Source of the DNA: CBDDFN01 sp965227065
GTDB taxonomy: Bacteria; Pseudomonadota; Alphaproteobacteria; SPJN01
DNA: 60,741 bases
Assembly (NCBI GenBank): GCA_965227065.1
Contig: CBDDFN010000018.1
Coordinates: forward strand, 1 to 60,741
Reading direction: 5' to 3'
Shown here: positions 16,622 to 24,840 of the stretch, piece after piece
Layout of the letters: each line of letters opens with the position of its first letter
Position numbering within the stretch: position 1 is the first letter of the stretch
The notes under the pieces: generated by a model
The model's database searches: none
Told to the model about the DNA's origin: nothing
The model's input: the letters and a program-made list of their open reading frames with translations, nothing else
Program-made: the position numbers and the translations under genes

Positions 16622-17860
16622 ATGAACGCACCGAACACGCTCGATATCACAACGCCGCAAGCCTTTTCTGACCCCGCCACCTTGCTGGCCAATTATCAGC
16701 GCATGCGGGCCGAAGATCCGGTTTGCTTTGTTGAGCCCGCAGGATACCGGCCCTATTGGGCGGTGACGAAACACGCCGACATTATCGAGATCGAAAAGCA
16801 GAATGAGCGCTTCATCAATGATCCGCGTCTGATCGTGATGCCGGCCGAAGCCGAACAGATGATCCTGGATGCCACCGGCGGGTCAAACCATCTGATCCGT
16901 TCGCTGGTCGATATGGACAATCCCGATCATCACAAATACCGCATTCTCACACAGGCCTGGTTCATGCCCGGTAATGTCAAGAAACGGGCTGAGGCCGTTG
17001 AGGGTCTTGCCAAACATTTCATCGACAAGATGGCCGATCTTGGCGGGGAATGCGATTTTGTCCGCGATGTGGCCGTGTGGTTTCCCCTGCGCGTCGTGAT
17101 GCAGATCCTCGGCGTGCCGGAGGAGGATGAGCCGCGCATGCTGCAACTCACCCAGGAGCTGTTTGGTGGCGAAGACCCTGAATTTGGCCGGTCGGAATTT
17201 GCCATTGATGCCAATGTGGTGATCGACTTCCACAATTATTTCTCAAAGATTACGGCTGACCGCCGCGCCAATCCCAAAGATGATGTGGCCAGCGTTATTG
17301 CCAATGCCGAGATCGATGGAGAGCCGATCCCCGAGCTTGAGGCCATGTCCTATTACATGATCGTCGCGACGGCGGGGCATGACACGACAAGCTCCTCTAC
17401 CGCGGGCGGCTTGCTCGCACTGATGGAAAATCCCGATCAGATGGCCATGCTCAAAAAGGATATGAGCCTGCTGCCCGGCGCAGTGGAAGAAATGATCCGC
17501 TGGGTCACCCCGGTCAAACATTTCTGCCGGACTGCCACCGAAGATTATGAGCTGCGGGGCAGACAGATCAAAAAGGGCGACACGCTGGTCATGTGCTACT
17601 GGTCGGGCAATCGCGATGAAGAGGTGTTTGCAAACGCCGCCCGGTTTGACATCACCCGCTCCCCCAATCCGCAAATCGCCTTTGGCCATGGCGCCCATAA
17701 ATGTCTGGGCATGCATCTGGCACGGATGGAGATGGCCGCGCTGTATCGCGAATTGCTGGCCCGGCTTGATCATGTCGAACTGGCGGGCGAGCCGACTTAC
17801 GTCGCCGCCAATTTTGTCTCGGGTTTGAAGAGCCTGCCGATTCGCTACAAGATGAAGTGA
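16622..17860 (+). CDS. Cytochrome P450
   Basis: A 412-residue soluble bacterial P450. The I-helix oxygen-binding motif is TAGHDTTSS, the K-helix ExxR is EEMIRW, and the heme loop is FGHGAHKCLGMHLAR with Cys361 as the axial ligand. It needs a ferredoxin and reductase, not encoded nearby. ATG 16622 is preceded by GGGAGG; the in-frame ATG at 16577 is less likely. A convergent steroid-reductase-like gene ends 9 bases after it. Substrate unknown; sterol, terpenoid or fatty acid would all fit the neighbourhood. Confidence 0.94.
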   Translation: MNAPNTLDITTPQAFSDPATLLANYQRMRAEDPVCFVEPAGYRPYWAVTKHADIIEIEKQNERFINDPRLIVMPAEAEQMILDATGGSNHLIRSLVDMDNPDHHKYRILTQAWFMPGNVKKRAEAVEGLAKHFIDKMADLGGECDFVRDVAVWFPLRVVMQILGVPEEDEPRMLQLTQELFGGEDPEFGRSEFAIDANVVIDFHNYFSKITADRRANPKDDVASVIANAEIDGEPIPELEAMSYYMIVATAGHDTTSSSTAGGLLALMENPDQMAMLKKDMSLLPGAVEEMIRWVTPVKHFCRTATEDYELRGRQIKKGDTLVMCYWSGNRDEEVFANAARFDITRSPNPQIAFGHGAHKCLGMHLARMEMAALYRELLARLDHVELAGEPTYVAANFVSGLKSLPIRYKMK

Positions 17861-17869
17861 CGGTCGCGC

Positions 17870-18670
17870 CTACAGCACGCCCGGAATGATTGCCTTGCGG
17901 CTCGCGGGGTAGGTGTCGGGAAAGGTCTTTTGGTACCAGCGATGGGTTTTGAGCGCGCGGGGGATCAGATTCCCCGCGGTGACTGCTAGGATGAACACGC
18001 CGCCCAGACCCCAGGTGAAAATCGACAGACCGATAAAAGAGATCAGCTCGCCCAGATAATGCGGGCAGCTGACATAGCGGAACAGCCCGCCTTCAGGGAT
18101 GCGGTAGCGGGGATCATCGGGGGCGGGATTTTTGGGCCGCAAATTGCGGATGATGGCGTCTGACCAGACATTGATTGTGAAGCCCGCCGCCCAGACCAGT
18201 GCACCGATCACAAAGCGGGGATCGCTGATCCAGTCGTTTTGCCAGATATGACTGCCCAGCCCGCCGGCATAGGCGCCGTTCAAATAGGAATGCAGGATCA
18301 GCACGACCCAGCCGATCACCACCACATTGATGTTGAAGCTGGCCGGTGTGCCGGGCTGCACCCGCATCAGCATCGGGTTGATCAAGGCCCGGTTGAGATA
18401 GTGAACCATCCAGATCGCCAGAATGACGCGCGCGCCGGGCGCGTCGGCATGCTCGCCCCAAAAGAAGAAGATGGGGAAGAAGATCAGGGCGGGCAGCTCC
18501 ATCAACACCCAGCCAAGCTTGGGGTGAAACTTGATGCCTTTGGATTTGGGGCCGAACCGTCCGCCATAGGCGGCCGTGCCATAGCGGGCCGAAAAGGCAA
18601 TCGCGGCGGCATAGACAAAGCCGATGATCAAAAGCGTGTCGTAAAGCGTGTTGCCGGTGTACCAGGCCAT
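17870..18670 (-). CDS. Steroid 5-alpha-reductase family membrane protein
   Basis: A 266-residue integral membrane protein of the 3-oxo-5-alpha-steroid 4-dehydrogenase/ICMT-like fold. The C-terminal part holds the family pattern RYRIPEGGLFRYVSCPHYLGEL and ALKTHRWYQKTFPDTYPASRKAIIP. Enzymes of this fold reduce steroid or enone double bonds with NADPH in the membrane. Its position end-to-end with a P450 and near other lipid-active genes suggests sterol or steroid processing, but the actual substrate is not shown by the sequence. Confidence 0.86.
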   Translation of the reverse strand: MAWYTGNTLYDTLLIIGFVYAAAIAFSARYGTAAYGGRFGPKSKGIKFHPKLGWVLMELPALIFFPIFFFWGEHADAPGARVILAIWMVHYLNRALINPMLMRVQPGTPASFNINVVVIGWVVLILHSYLNGAYAGGLGSHIWQNDWISDPRFVIGALVWAAGFTINVWSDAIIRNLRPKNPAPDDPRYRIPEGGLFRYVSCPHYLGELISFIGLSIFTWGLGGVFILAVTAGNLIPRALKTHRWYQKTFPDTYPASRKAIIPGVL

Positions 18671-18729
18671 TGCGGCTCCCCCTGTGTTCGTCCCAAGTCT
18701 ATGGCATAGACTAGGGCTGAGGGAAAGCG

Positions 18730-19104
18730 TCAGCCGACTTTGATTGCGTCCACCCGGTCGGGATAGAAGGCGGCAAAATTGGTGATGGCGCGCATTTCGT
18801 CAAACGGATCTTCGTAAGCCCATAACGCATCAATGATGGTTTCCCCGGCGGCCGAGACTGAATAATAGCTGGCATCACCTTTGAAGGGGCAGTGGGTTGC
18901 GGTTTGGGTTTTCTCCATCGGGGCCAGCACATCACCAAGGGGCATGTAGACCACCGGCGGATAGCTGGCTTCGGTCAGGATCAGCGCGCGCACCGAATGG
19001 GCAATCAACTGTCCGTTGGCGAACACTTCGACCGTGCCGTCAAGAGGCTCAATATCAATCGTATGGTCGGGACGGGCTTTAAAGCCCGGCGCAGGATTGG
19101 CCAT
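18730..19104 (-). CDS. DUF427 domain protein
   Basis: A 124-residue cytosolic protein with the DUF427 pattern: LILTEASYPPVVYMPLGDV, THCPFKGDASYYSV and AWAYEDP-like WAYEDPFDEM. Structures of the family show a small beta-fold; no reaction is firmly assigned. ATG 19104 (MANPAPGF) is chosen as the usual family start. It begins 13 bases after the lipase stop and may share its transcript. Confidence 0.85.
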   Translation of the reverse strand: MANPAPGFKARPDHTIDIEPLDGTVEVFANGQLIAHSVRALILTEASYPPVVYMPLGDVLAPMEKTQTATHCPFKGDASYYSVSAAGETIIDALWAYEDPFDEMRAITNFAAFYPDRVDAIKVG

Positions 19105-19117
19105 CACACACGCACCT

Positions 19118-20938
19118 TTAGACAATCACAATGTCATCCGGGGTTAGGTCGGCCAGCTTGAAATGCTCCAGCGTGACCCGGTCCGGCCCGATCATGATTT
19201 CGACATCGGTGCCTTTTTGCGTGGCCGCCGCAATGACGGCGGCAGCGTCGGCAAAATCAGCCGAGGAGAGCATGAGGACATCCTTGCCGCTTTGATGCAT
19301 GTCGAAATCGGTGATGACATCGCGGCCAAGTACAAGATCGGTCAGGTCAAATGTGTCTGAGCCGGTGCCGCCGGTCATGGTGTCATTGCCGGCCGAGCCG
19401 ATCAGAATATCGTCGCCAAACCCGCCATGGAGCTTGTCATGGCCGCTGTCGCCGTCAAGCACATCATCGCCGTCGCCGCCATGGATCAGATCATTGCCTT
19501 TAAAGCCGCTGATCAGATCATCGCCATCAAGGCCAAACAGCCGGTCGAGCCCATCAGTGCCGTCCATGATGTCATCGCCCATCGTGCCTTCGTCATGATC
19601 GGCAAACAGCACTTTCTGGCCGGGCCGCTGAACAGCAGTGTCGGTGATGGCATATTTGAGCGGCAGCAGTTCGATGCCAAGCAGATTGACCGCAGTGAAT
19701 TGCAGCTTTTCGATATTGCGCAATTCATCCAGGCCGAACGCGCCAGCCTTGTGATGGGCAAACAAGGTGCCGTCGTCGAGCTTGATATATTCATATTGGC
19801 CCAGCCTGCCTTTGAGTTCGACAATGTCATGGCCATCGCCGCCATCAACAAGGTCGGAGCCGTTGCCGGTGCGGAACGTATCATTGCCGCCAAAGCCTTC
19901 CAGGAAATCATCGGCGGGGCCATCGGCGATCTTGTCGGCCTTTGCGGTGCCCAGCACGAAGCTTGGGTCCTGATAATGATCTGAGGTGGCGGTCTGCTTG
20001 TCGGAGACCCAATGAAGCGGGCGTGTCAGATCCGAGAGATTGGCGATGATGACCGCGCTGTCCTGTTCGATCACCTCGTAAAAGGCTGAATTGCCGATAA
20101 TCTCAACCGGATTGACAAACACGCCGCCGAAATGGGCGTACCAGTCTGACAGATCGGCGAGGGAGAAAATCCCGTTGGGCCAGGTTGGCAATGCGTAGAG
20201 ATCGTCATAGAGCACAACATTGTCGACCGAGTTGGCATACATTTTGTCGTTGCCGCCCAACACACTCTGCAGCACCTGCGAATAGGTTCCCGTGCCGGCG
20301 GCGCGGTGCACGACATCATTTTCAAAGCCGAAATTGAGAATGTCGTCGCCATCGGCAATCACCGGGACGGCCACGCCCAGATACTGACTGTCGGCAAAGA
20401 ACCCGTCCCAGTCCGTATCCTTCTTGGCAAACATATTGTTGGTGGCACCCGCACCAAGCGAATAGCCGGTGACATAAACATCTTCGCCCGTCAGACCATT
20501 GCCGGCATTGAACTGCGCCAGCGCATCGAGCAAATAGGTGAACTGGTCAATGTAATTGCCATTGAGCATGGCAGGGAATTCGAGCACATCGGTCGCGTTT
20601 GAGGTTCCCGCAAATGAGATCGCGGTCTTGATCAAGGTACCTGTGTCATCAAACTTGCCGAGCACGCGCGCCTGACCTGCCAGGATGTTGGGCAGCAATC
20701 CGGGCGTCTCGCCTTTGTAATTCCCCAGAATGTCGAGCCGGTCTCCGCTCAACCCCAGTTCGGAGGGCGCGATGTTGCGCCAGCCTTCAGGCGGGGTGGT
20801 GTTATCAAAGCCGATGGAGGCTGCACCGCGCAAAAATGATTGCGGGACGTAGGCCGACGCGCTGCCATAGGCTGAAATGTGGTAGATTTCTGCGAACAGA
20901 TCGCGGGCGTCTTCGCCCTTATAGTCAAACATCGGCAT
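19118..20938 (-). CDS. Secreted lipase, family I.3 (RTX type)
   Basis: A 606-residue protein resembling Pseudomonas family I.3 lipases in length and layout. The catalytic domain starts MPMFDYKGEDARDLF. The nucleophile is Ser160 in GYSLGA, the acid Asp208 in GFENDVVHR, and the base is probably His269 in YAHFGG. Two blocks of glycine-Asp nonapeptide repeats follow (GGNDTFRTGNGSDLVDGG, and GGDGDDVLDGDSGHDKLHGG), which bind calcium and fold outside the cell. There is no signal peptide; export should use a type I system through the C-terminal hydrophobic tail. No type I transporter is in this window. ATG 20938 follows GGGGGAG. Confidence 0.88.
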   Translation of the reverse strand: MPMFDYKGEDARDLFAEIYHISAYGSASAYVPQSFLRGAASIGFDNTTPPEGWRNIAPSELGLSGDRLDILGNYKGETPGLLPNILAGQARVLGKFDDTGTLIKTAISFAGTSNATDVLEFPAMLNGNYIDQFTYLLDALAQFNAGNGLTGEDVYVTGYSLGAGATNNMFAKKDTDWDGFFADSQYLGVAVPVIADGDDILNFGFENDVVHRAAGTGTYSQVLQSVLGGNDKMYANSVDNVVLYDDLYALPTWPNGIFSLADLSDWYAHFGGVFVNPVEIIGNSAFYEVIEQDSAVIIANLSDLTRPLHWVSDKQTATSDHYQDPSFVLGTAKADKIADGPADDFLEGFGGNDTFRTGNGSDLVDGGDGHDIVELKGRLGQYEYIKLDDGTLFAHHKAGAFGLDELRNIEKLQFTAVNLLGIELLPLKYAITDTAVQRPGQKVLFADHDEGTMGDDIMDGTDGLDRLFGLDGDDLISGFKGNDLIHGGDGDDVLDGDSGHDKLHGGFGDDILIGSAGNDTMTGGTGSDTFDLTDLVLGRDVITDFDMHQSGKDVLMLSSADFADAAAVIAAATQKGTDVEIMIGPDRVTLEHFKLADLTPDDIVIV

Positions 20939-21125
20939 GATTGGTCTCCCCCGTTTCTTGCGCGGGAGATTAGCTGACATTTCTGTCAGGTCAAGGAATA
21001 CACGTCTGGATTGAAGGCAAAGAAATGCAACTGGACCGATCAACAGGTCCAGCCGCAGCCGATGTCGTAAACTTGACTTATCAACACTTTAGACTTGTGG
21101 AAAAATACCAGGCGGGAGTGCAGTA

Positions 21126-22034
21126 ATGTCTAAAATTGATCCTTCAGACTTCAAGCCCGGCGATCCTATGAGCGTCATCGAACAGCGCATCGAAGGGGCC
21201 GAGCATTCGCTGGGCGATTTTTCGGTCCGGCGTGTTTTGCCCTCACCGCAGGCGCGCATGGTGGGGCCGTTCATTTTCTTTGACGAGTTTGGCCCCGCCG
21301 AGTTTGATGCCGGTCACGATCTGGGCGTGCGCGCCCATCCCCATATCGGGCTTGCCACCGTAAGCTATCTGTTTGAAGGCGCTATTCAGCACAAGGACTC
21401 ACTGGGCTTTGATCAGCGCATCACGCCAGGCGCCGTAAACTGGATGGTGGCGGGGCAAGGCATTGTGCATTCTGAACGCACGCCCGATGATGTGATCAAG
21501 ACCGGCCAGCGTTTGCATGGCCTGCAAATCTGGCTTGCCCTTCCCAAAGAGCATGAACAGACCGAGCCGAGCTTCTCGCATCACCCCGCCGATAGTCTGC
21601 CCCATTCGGTGGAAGCGGGGGTGCAATGGACAGTGGTGCTGGGCTCAGCCTTTGACACCTGCTCGCCCGTGCCGGTGTTTTCGCCCTGCTTTTATGTCGA
21701 TGTCCGGCTTGAGGCCGGCGCGCATATCGCCATGCCGATGCAGTATCAGGATCGGGCCTGCTATCCGATCGACGGGGTGCTGAGCGCCAATGGTGAACCG
21801 CTCGCCCCCAACACGCTCAGCCTTTTCAAACCCGATGTGCCGGTGGTTCTGGAAGCGGCCAAGCCCTCACGCCTCATCATTCTGGGCGGCGCGCCGCTTG
21901 AAGGGCGGCGGCATCTGTTCTGGAACTTTGTTGCGTCTGATCCCGCGCTGATCGACAGGGCGAAGGACCGCTGGGCCAAACGCCTGTTCCCGACCGTTCC
22001 CGGCGAGGATGAGTTTATTCCCCTGCCGGACTGA
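21126..22034 (+). CDS. Pirin family protein
   Basis: A 302-residue bicupin of the pirin family. The N-terminal cupin carries the metal-site motif RAHPHIGLATVSYLFEG, followed by HSER and RLHGLQIWLALP. Bacterial pirins include quercetin dioxygenase-like enzymes and redox-sensing regulators; which applies here cannot be told. GGGAG lies about 7 bases before the ATG. It is divergent from the lipase and its stop is 2 bases from the convergent HTH gene. Confidence 0.92.
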   Translation: MSKIDPSDFKPGDPMSVIEQRIEGAEHSLGDFSVRRVLPSPQARMVGPFIFFDEFGPAEFDAGHDLGVRAHPHIGLATVSYLFEGAIQHKDSLGFDQRITPGAVNWMVAGQGIVHSERTPDDVIKTGQRLHGLQIWLALPKEHEQTEPSFSHHPADSLPHSVEAGVQWTVVLGSAFDTCSPVPVFSPCFYVDVRLEAGAHIAMPMQYQDRACYPIDGVLSANGEPLAPNTLSLFKPDVPVVLEAAKPSRLIILGGAPLEGRRHLFWNFVASDPALIDRAKDRWAKRLFPTVPGEDEFIPLPD

Positions 22035-22036
22035 CC

Positions 22037-22237
22037 TTAGCCGCCGGTCTCAGGGTCAGGCGGCCGGTTGGCATGGGCGTTGAGGTAAGCCTCAAGGTCC
22101 TTGTGGGCGACCCGCCATTCCTTGCCAAACTTGATAGCGCGCAATTCGCCGGCGCGCACCCATTGGCGCACCGTGCTTTCATTCACTTTCAAAAGGTCGG
22201 CTACTTCATGAATCGTCAGAAGAGGCTTGGATAACAT
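22037..22237 (-). CDS. Small helix-turn-helix regulator (excisionase/BldC-like)
   Basis: A 66-residue DNA-binding protein consisting of a single MerR-like winged helix: LLTIHEVADLLKVNESTVRQWVRAGEL, then the wing FGKEWRVAHKDLEAYLNAH (quoted in pieces). This is the excisionase/BldC family; BldC itself is of similar length and binds AT-rich direct repeats cooperatively. No integrase or phage gene is near, so a transcriptional role is more likely than excision. GGAGTATCAACA precedes the ATG. It is divergent from nhaA and its upstream region holds phased repeats. Confidence 0.87.
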   Translation of the reverse strand: MLSKPLLTIHEVADLLKVNESTVRQWVRAGELRAIKFGKEWRVAHKDLEAYLNAHANRPPDPETGG

Positions 22238-22261
22238 TGTTGATACTCCTCTGTGGCATTT

Positions 22262-22327
22262 TATATCATTTTGTGGAAGTTCTTGAAAGATTTCATATCA
22301 ATTCATATCTCACTGTCTGGTATCATC
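22262..22327. promoter_or_regulatory. AT-rich divergent promoter with phased TTCATATC repeats
   Basis: Between the BldC-like gene and nhaA, TTCATATC occurs at 22292-22299 and 22302-22309, exactly 10 bases apart. Related TATATCAT (22262-22269) and GGTATCAT (22319-22326) flank them. One-turn spacing of direct repeats is what BldC-type regulators bind, so this is a plausible operator for the adjacent gene. Confidence 0.5.
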
Positions 22328-22349
22328 TGTTTGAGCGGGAGTATGATTC

Positions 22350-23528
22350 ATGAGCCAAGTGCGCGCCATCCTTCACCATGACGCGTTTCCGGGGGTTTTG
22401 CTGTTCTTCGCGGCGCTTTTGGCGCTGATCCTCGATAATTCTGCTTTTGCTTCATACTATGACGCGCTGCTGACCACACCGGCCTTTGTCGGGGTTGGAT
22501 CATTTGCGATCGACAAACCGCTTTTGCTGTGGATCAACGATCTGCTGATGGCGGTGTTCTTCTTCCTTGTCGGGCTTGAGATCAAGCGCGAGGTGATGGA
22601 GGGCAAGCTGGCGGACCGCGCCGCTGCCGCGCTGCCCCTGGCCGGGGCGGTTGGCGGTATGCTGGCGCCCGCGCTGATTTATGTCAGCCTCAACATGGCC
22701 AGTTCCGACCCGGAAGCGTTGCGCGGATGGGCCATTCCGGCGGCAACCGACATTGCCTTTGCGCTGGGTGTATTGGCGCTTCTGGGATCGCGTGTTCCGG
22801 TGGTGCTGCGGGCCTTTTTGCTCACCCTTGCCATTGTCGATGATCTGGGCGCGATATTGATCATTGCGCTGTTTTACACGGCGGACATTTCGGTAACCGC
22901 CCTGTTGTTTGCCGGGCTTGGCGCGGTGGCGCTGTTCATTTTGAACCGCGCAGGAGTGGCGGCCCGGTTGCCCTATATTCTGATCGGCGCGGTCATTTGG
23001 GTGTGCGTTCTGAAATCAGGCGTTCATGCGACGCTGGCCGGTGTGATCACCGCCTTTGCGATCCCGCTTGCGGCGGGTGGAAAGCGTCCTGCTGAACAGA
23101 TGGAACACGCGCTTCATCCCTATGTCGCGTTCGGCATTATGCCGGTCTTTGCCTTCGCCAATGCCGGCGTTGCACTTGGCGGCATTACGCTGTCGGACTT
23201 TGTGGCGCCCATCCCGCTTGGCATCATGCTGGGCCTGTTGATCGGCAAGCCTTTGGGTATTGTCGGCCTGAGCTATCTGGCCGTGAAGTTCAAAATTGCC
23301 AAGCTCGACCCTTCGATGAACTGGATGATGATTATCGGTGCGGCATCGCTCGCCGGGATCGGCTTTACGATGAGCTTGTTTATCGGCGCGCTGGCCTTTG
23401 CTGATCCCGACCATCAGGCCGCCGTGCGGATCGGTGTTCTCACCGGCTCAATCCTCAGTGGTACGATTGGTTTCATGCTGCTGTCCCGCGCGCTGAAAAA
23501 GCGGCAAGCCGAGCCTTTGGAGGCATAG
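22350..23528 (+). CDS. nhaA: Na+/H+ antiporter NhaA
   Basis: A 392-residue inner-membrane antiporter with about 12 helices. Family motifs are MAVFFFLVGLEIKREVMEG, the ion-binding double Asp in LAIVDDLGAILI, and GAASLAGIGFTMSLFIGALAF. It exports Na+ in exchange for protons. It is followed after 3 bases by a sodium-dependent bicarbonate transporter gene, so the two probably cooperate: NhaA would remove Na+ that enters with bicarbonate. GGGAG lies about 9 bases before the ATG. Confidence 0.95.
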   Translation: MSQVRAILHHDAFPGVLLFFAALLALILDNSAFASYYDALLTTPAFVGVGSFAIDKPLLLWINDLLMAVFFFLVGLEIKREVMEGKLADRAAAALPLAGAVGGMLAPALIYVSLNMASSDPEALRGWAIPAATDIAFALGVLALLGSRVPVVLRAFLLTLAIVDDLGAILIIALFYTADISVTALLFAGLGAVALFILNRAGVAARLPYILIGAVIWVCVLKSGVHATLAGVITAFAIPLAAGGKRPAEQMEHALHPYVAFGIMPVFAFANAGVALGGITLSDFVAPIPLGIMLGLLIGKPLGIVGLSYLAVKFKIAKLDPSMNWMMIIGAASLAGIGFTMSLFIGALAFADPDHQAAVRIGVLTGSILSGTIGFMLLSRALKKRQAEPLEA

Positions 23529-23531
23529 GGT

Positions 23532-24509
23532 ATGGCCCTGTTTGAGCTGGCGGCGCAGAACCTTTTGACCCCCATGGCGCTGTTCTTCGCGCTGGGTTTG
23601 GTGGCCGCCTTTATCCGCTCTGACCTGTCGGTTCCTGAAGCCATCGCCAAAGGTATGGCCCTTTATCTGATGCTGGCGATTGGCTTTAAGGGCGGGGTGC
23701 AGATGGGTGATGGGGGTGCAGGGCTTGAGGCCGGTGCCACCATATTGGTCGCGATTGCCTTGAGCTTTGCCCTGCCTTTGATTGCATTCCCTCTGGTGCG
23801 GAAGCTGGCCAAACTGCCCCGTGCAGACGCGGCGGCGATTGCGGGCTGCTACGGATCGATCTCGATTGTCACTTTTGTGGCCGCAACCCAGATGCTGGGC
23901 GATGGCGGGGCAAATTATGAAGGCTATCTGGTGGCGGCGGCAGCAGCGATGGAAGCGCCCGCCATCCTGACGGCGTTGTGGCTGGCGCACAAAAATCGCA
24001 CCGGCACTCCTGATCCCAACCAGCCCTCTGTTTTGCGCGAGGCGTTGACCAACGGCTCGGTCGTGTTGCTGGTGGGGGCGTTCATCATCGGCTGGGTGAC
24101 CGGGCCTGAAGGGTTGGAGGCGGTCGCCCCGTTCGTGGTTGATCCCTTTAAAGGCGTGTTGTGCCTGTTCTTGCTGGATATGGGACTGGTTGCAGGCCGG
24201 GGCTTGCGCCAGTCGGGCGACATGCTGAACGCACGGCTGGCCGGCTTTGCCGTGGCGATGCCGCTGATCGGGGCGGCGCTTGCCACTCCGCTGGCCTGGC
24301 TGGTGGGATTAAGCGCCGGTGGCGCGGCATTGTTGATCACCCTGTCGGCCAGCGCATCCTATATTGCGGTGCCTGCTGCAATGCGGCTTGCCTTGCCAGA
24401 AGCGCGGCCGGGGCTTTACCTCACCTTGTCCATCGGGGTGACTTTTCCATTCAACCTGATTTTGGGCCTGCCGCTTTATGGCGCGCTGGGCCGGATGGTT
24501 GGCGGATAG
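23532..24509 (+). CDS. sbtA: Sodium-dependent bicarbonate transporter, SbtA family
   Basis: A 325-residue membrane protein with about ten hydrophobic segments and the SbtA (DUF897) pattern: two inverted halves with KGMALYLMLAIGFKGGVQ, CYGSISIVTFVAA, and in the second half SASASYIAVPAAMRLALPEA. It imports bicarbonate with Na+. In cyanobacteria it serves carbon concentration; here, in a heterotroph-like context, it may feed biotin carboxylases or anaplerosis. It is followed 10 bases later by its PII-like partner. Confidence 0.9.
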   Translation: MALFELAAQNLLTPMALFFALGLVAAFIRSDLSVPEAIAKGMALYLMLAIGFKGGVQMGDGGAGLEAGATILVAIALSFALPLIAFPLVRKLAKLPRADAAAIAGCYGSISIVTFVAATQMLGDGGANYEGYLVAAAAAMEAPAILTALWLAHKNRTGTPDPNQPSVLREALTNGSVVLLVGAFIIGWVTGPEGLEAVAPFVVDPFKGVLCLFLLDMGLVAGRGLRQSGDMLNARLAGFAVAMPLIGAALATPLAWLVGLSAGGAALLITLSASASYIAVPAAMRLALPEARPGLYLTLSIGVTFPFNLILGLPLYGALGRMVGG

Positions 24510-24519
24510 GAGACGGCAA

Positions 24520-24831
24520 ATGAAAACCCATACCAAGAAACGGCTGGAAATTTTTGTCGAGGCCCCGGTGTTGAACCGCTTGCTTGACGCGCTCGATCAG
24601 GTGGGGGTGTCGGGCTATACGGTGTTGCCCGCACTGGCCGGACGCGGGGCGGAAGGCCGGTGGAGCCGGGAAGGACAAATCACCACCACCAGCCAGATTG
24701 TCCAGGTGGTGACGATCATTGACCAGGCGCTTGCCGATCAGGCGCTTTCGGCTGCCTATCATGTGGTCGCCCGCCAGATCGGCATTGTCAGCCTGTCGGA
24801 TGTCGAAGTGGTGCGCGATGACCATTTTTAA
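24520..24831 (+). CDS. sbtB: PII-like regulator of bicarbonate transporter (SbtB-type)
   Basis: A 103-residue ferredoxin-fold protein with the PII pattern: KRLEIFVEAPVLNRLLDAL in beta1-alpha1, GYTVLPALAGRGAEGRW leading into the T-loop, then QIVQVVTIIDQ. SbtB proteins bind adenine nucleotides and gate SbtA. No C-terminal redox CGxxxC loop is present, so it is a short form. ATG 24520 is preceded by AGGAGACGGCAA. The gene order nhaA-sbtA-sbtB with near-zero gaps indicates one operon. Its stop is 9 bases from the convergent TonB receptor. Confidence 0.86.
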   Translation: MKTHTKKRLEIFVEAPVLNRLLDALDQVGVSGYTVLPALAGRGAEGRWSREGQITTTSQIVQVVTIIDQALADQALSAAYHVVARQIGIVSLSDVEVVRDDHF

Positions 24832-24840
24832 ACGACGGGC

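Noticed and set aside
22037..22237. Excisionase of a prophage or integrative element
   Set aside because: No integrase, attachment repeat or phage gene is near, so a regulator is more likely.
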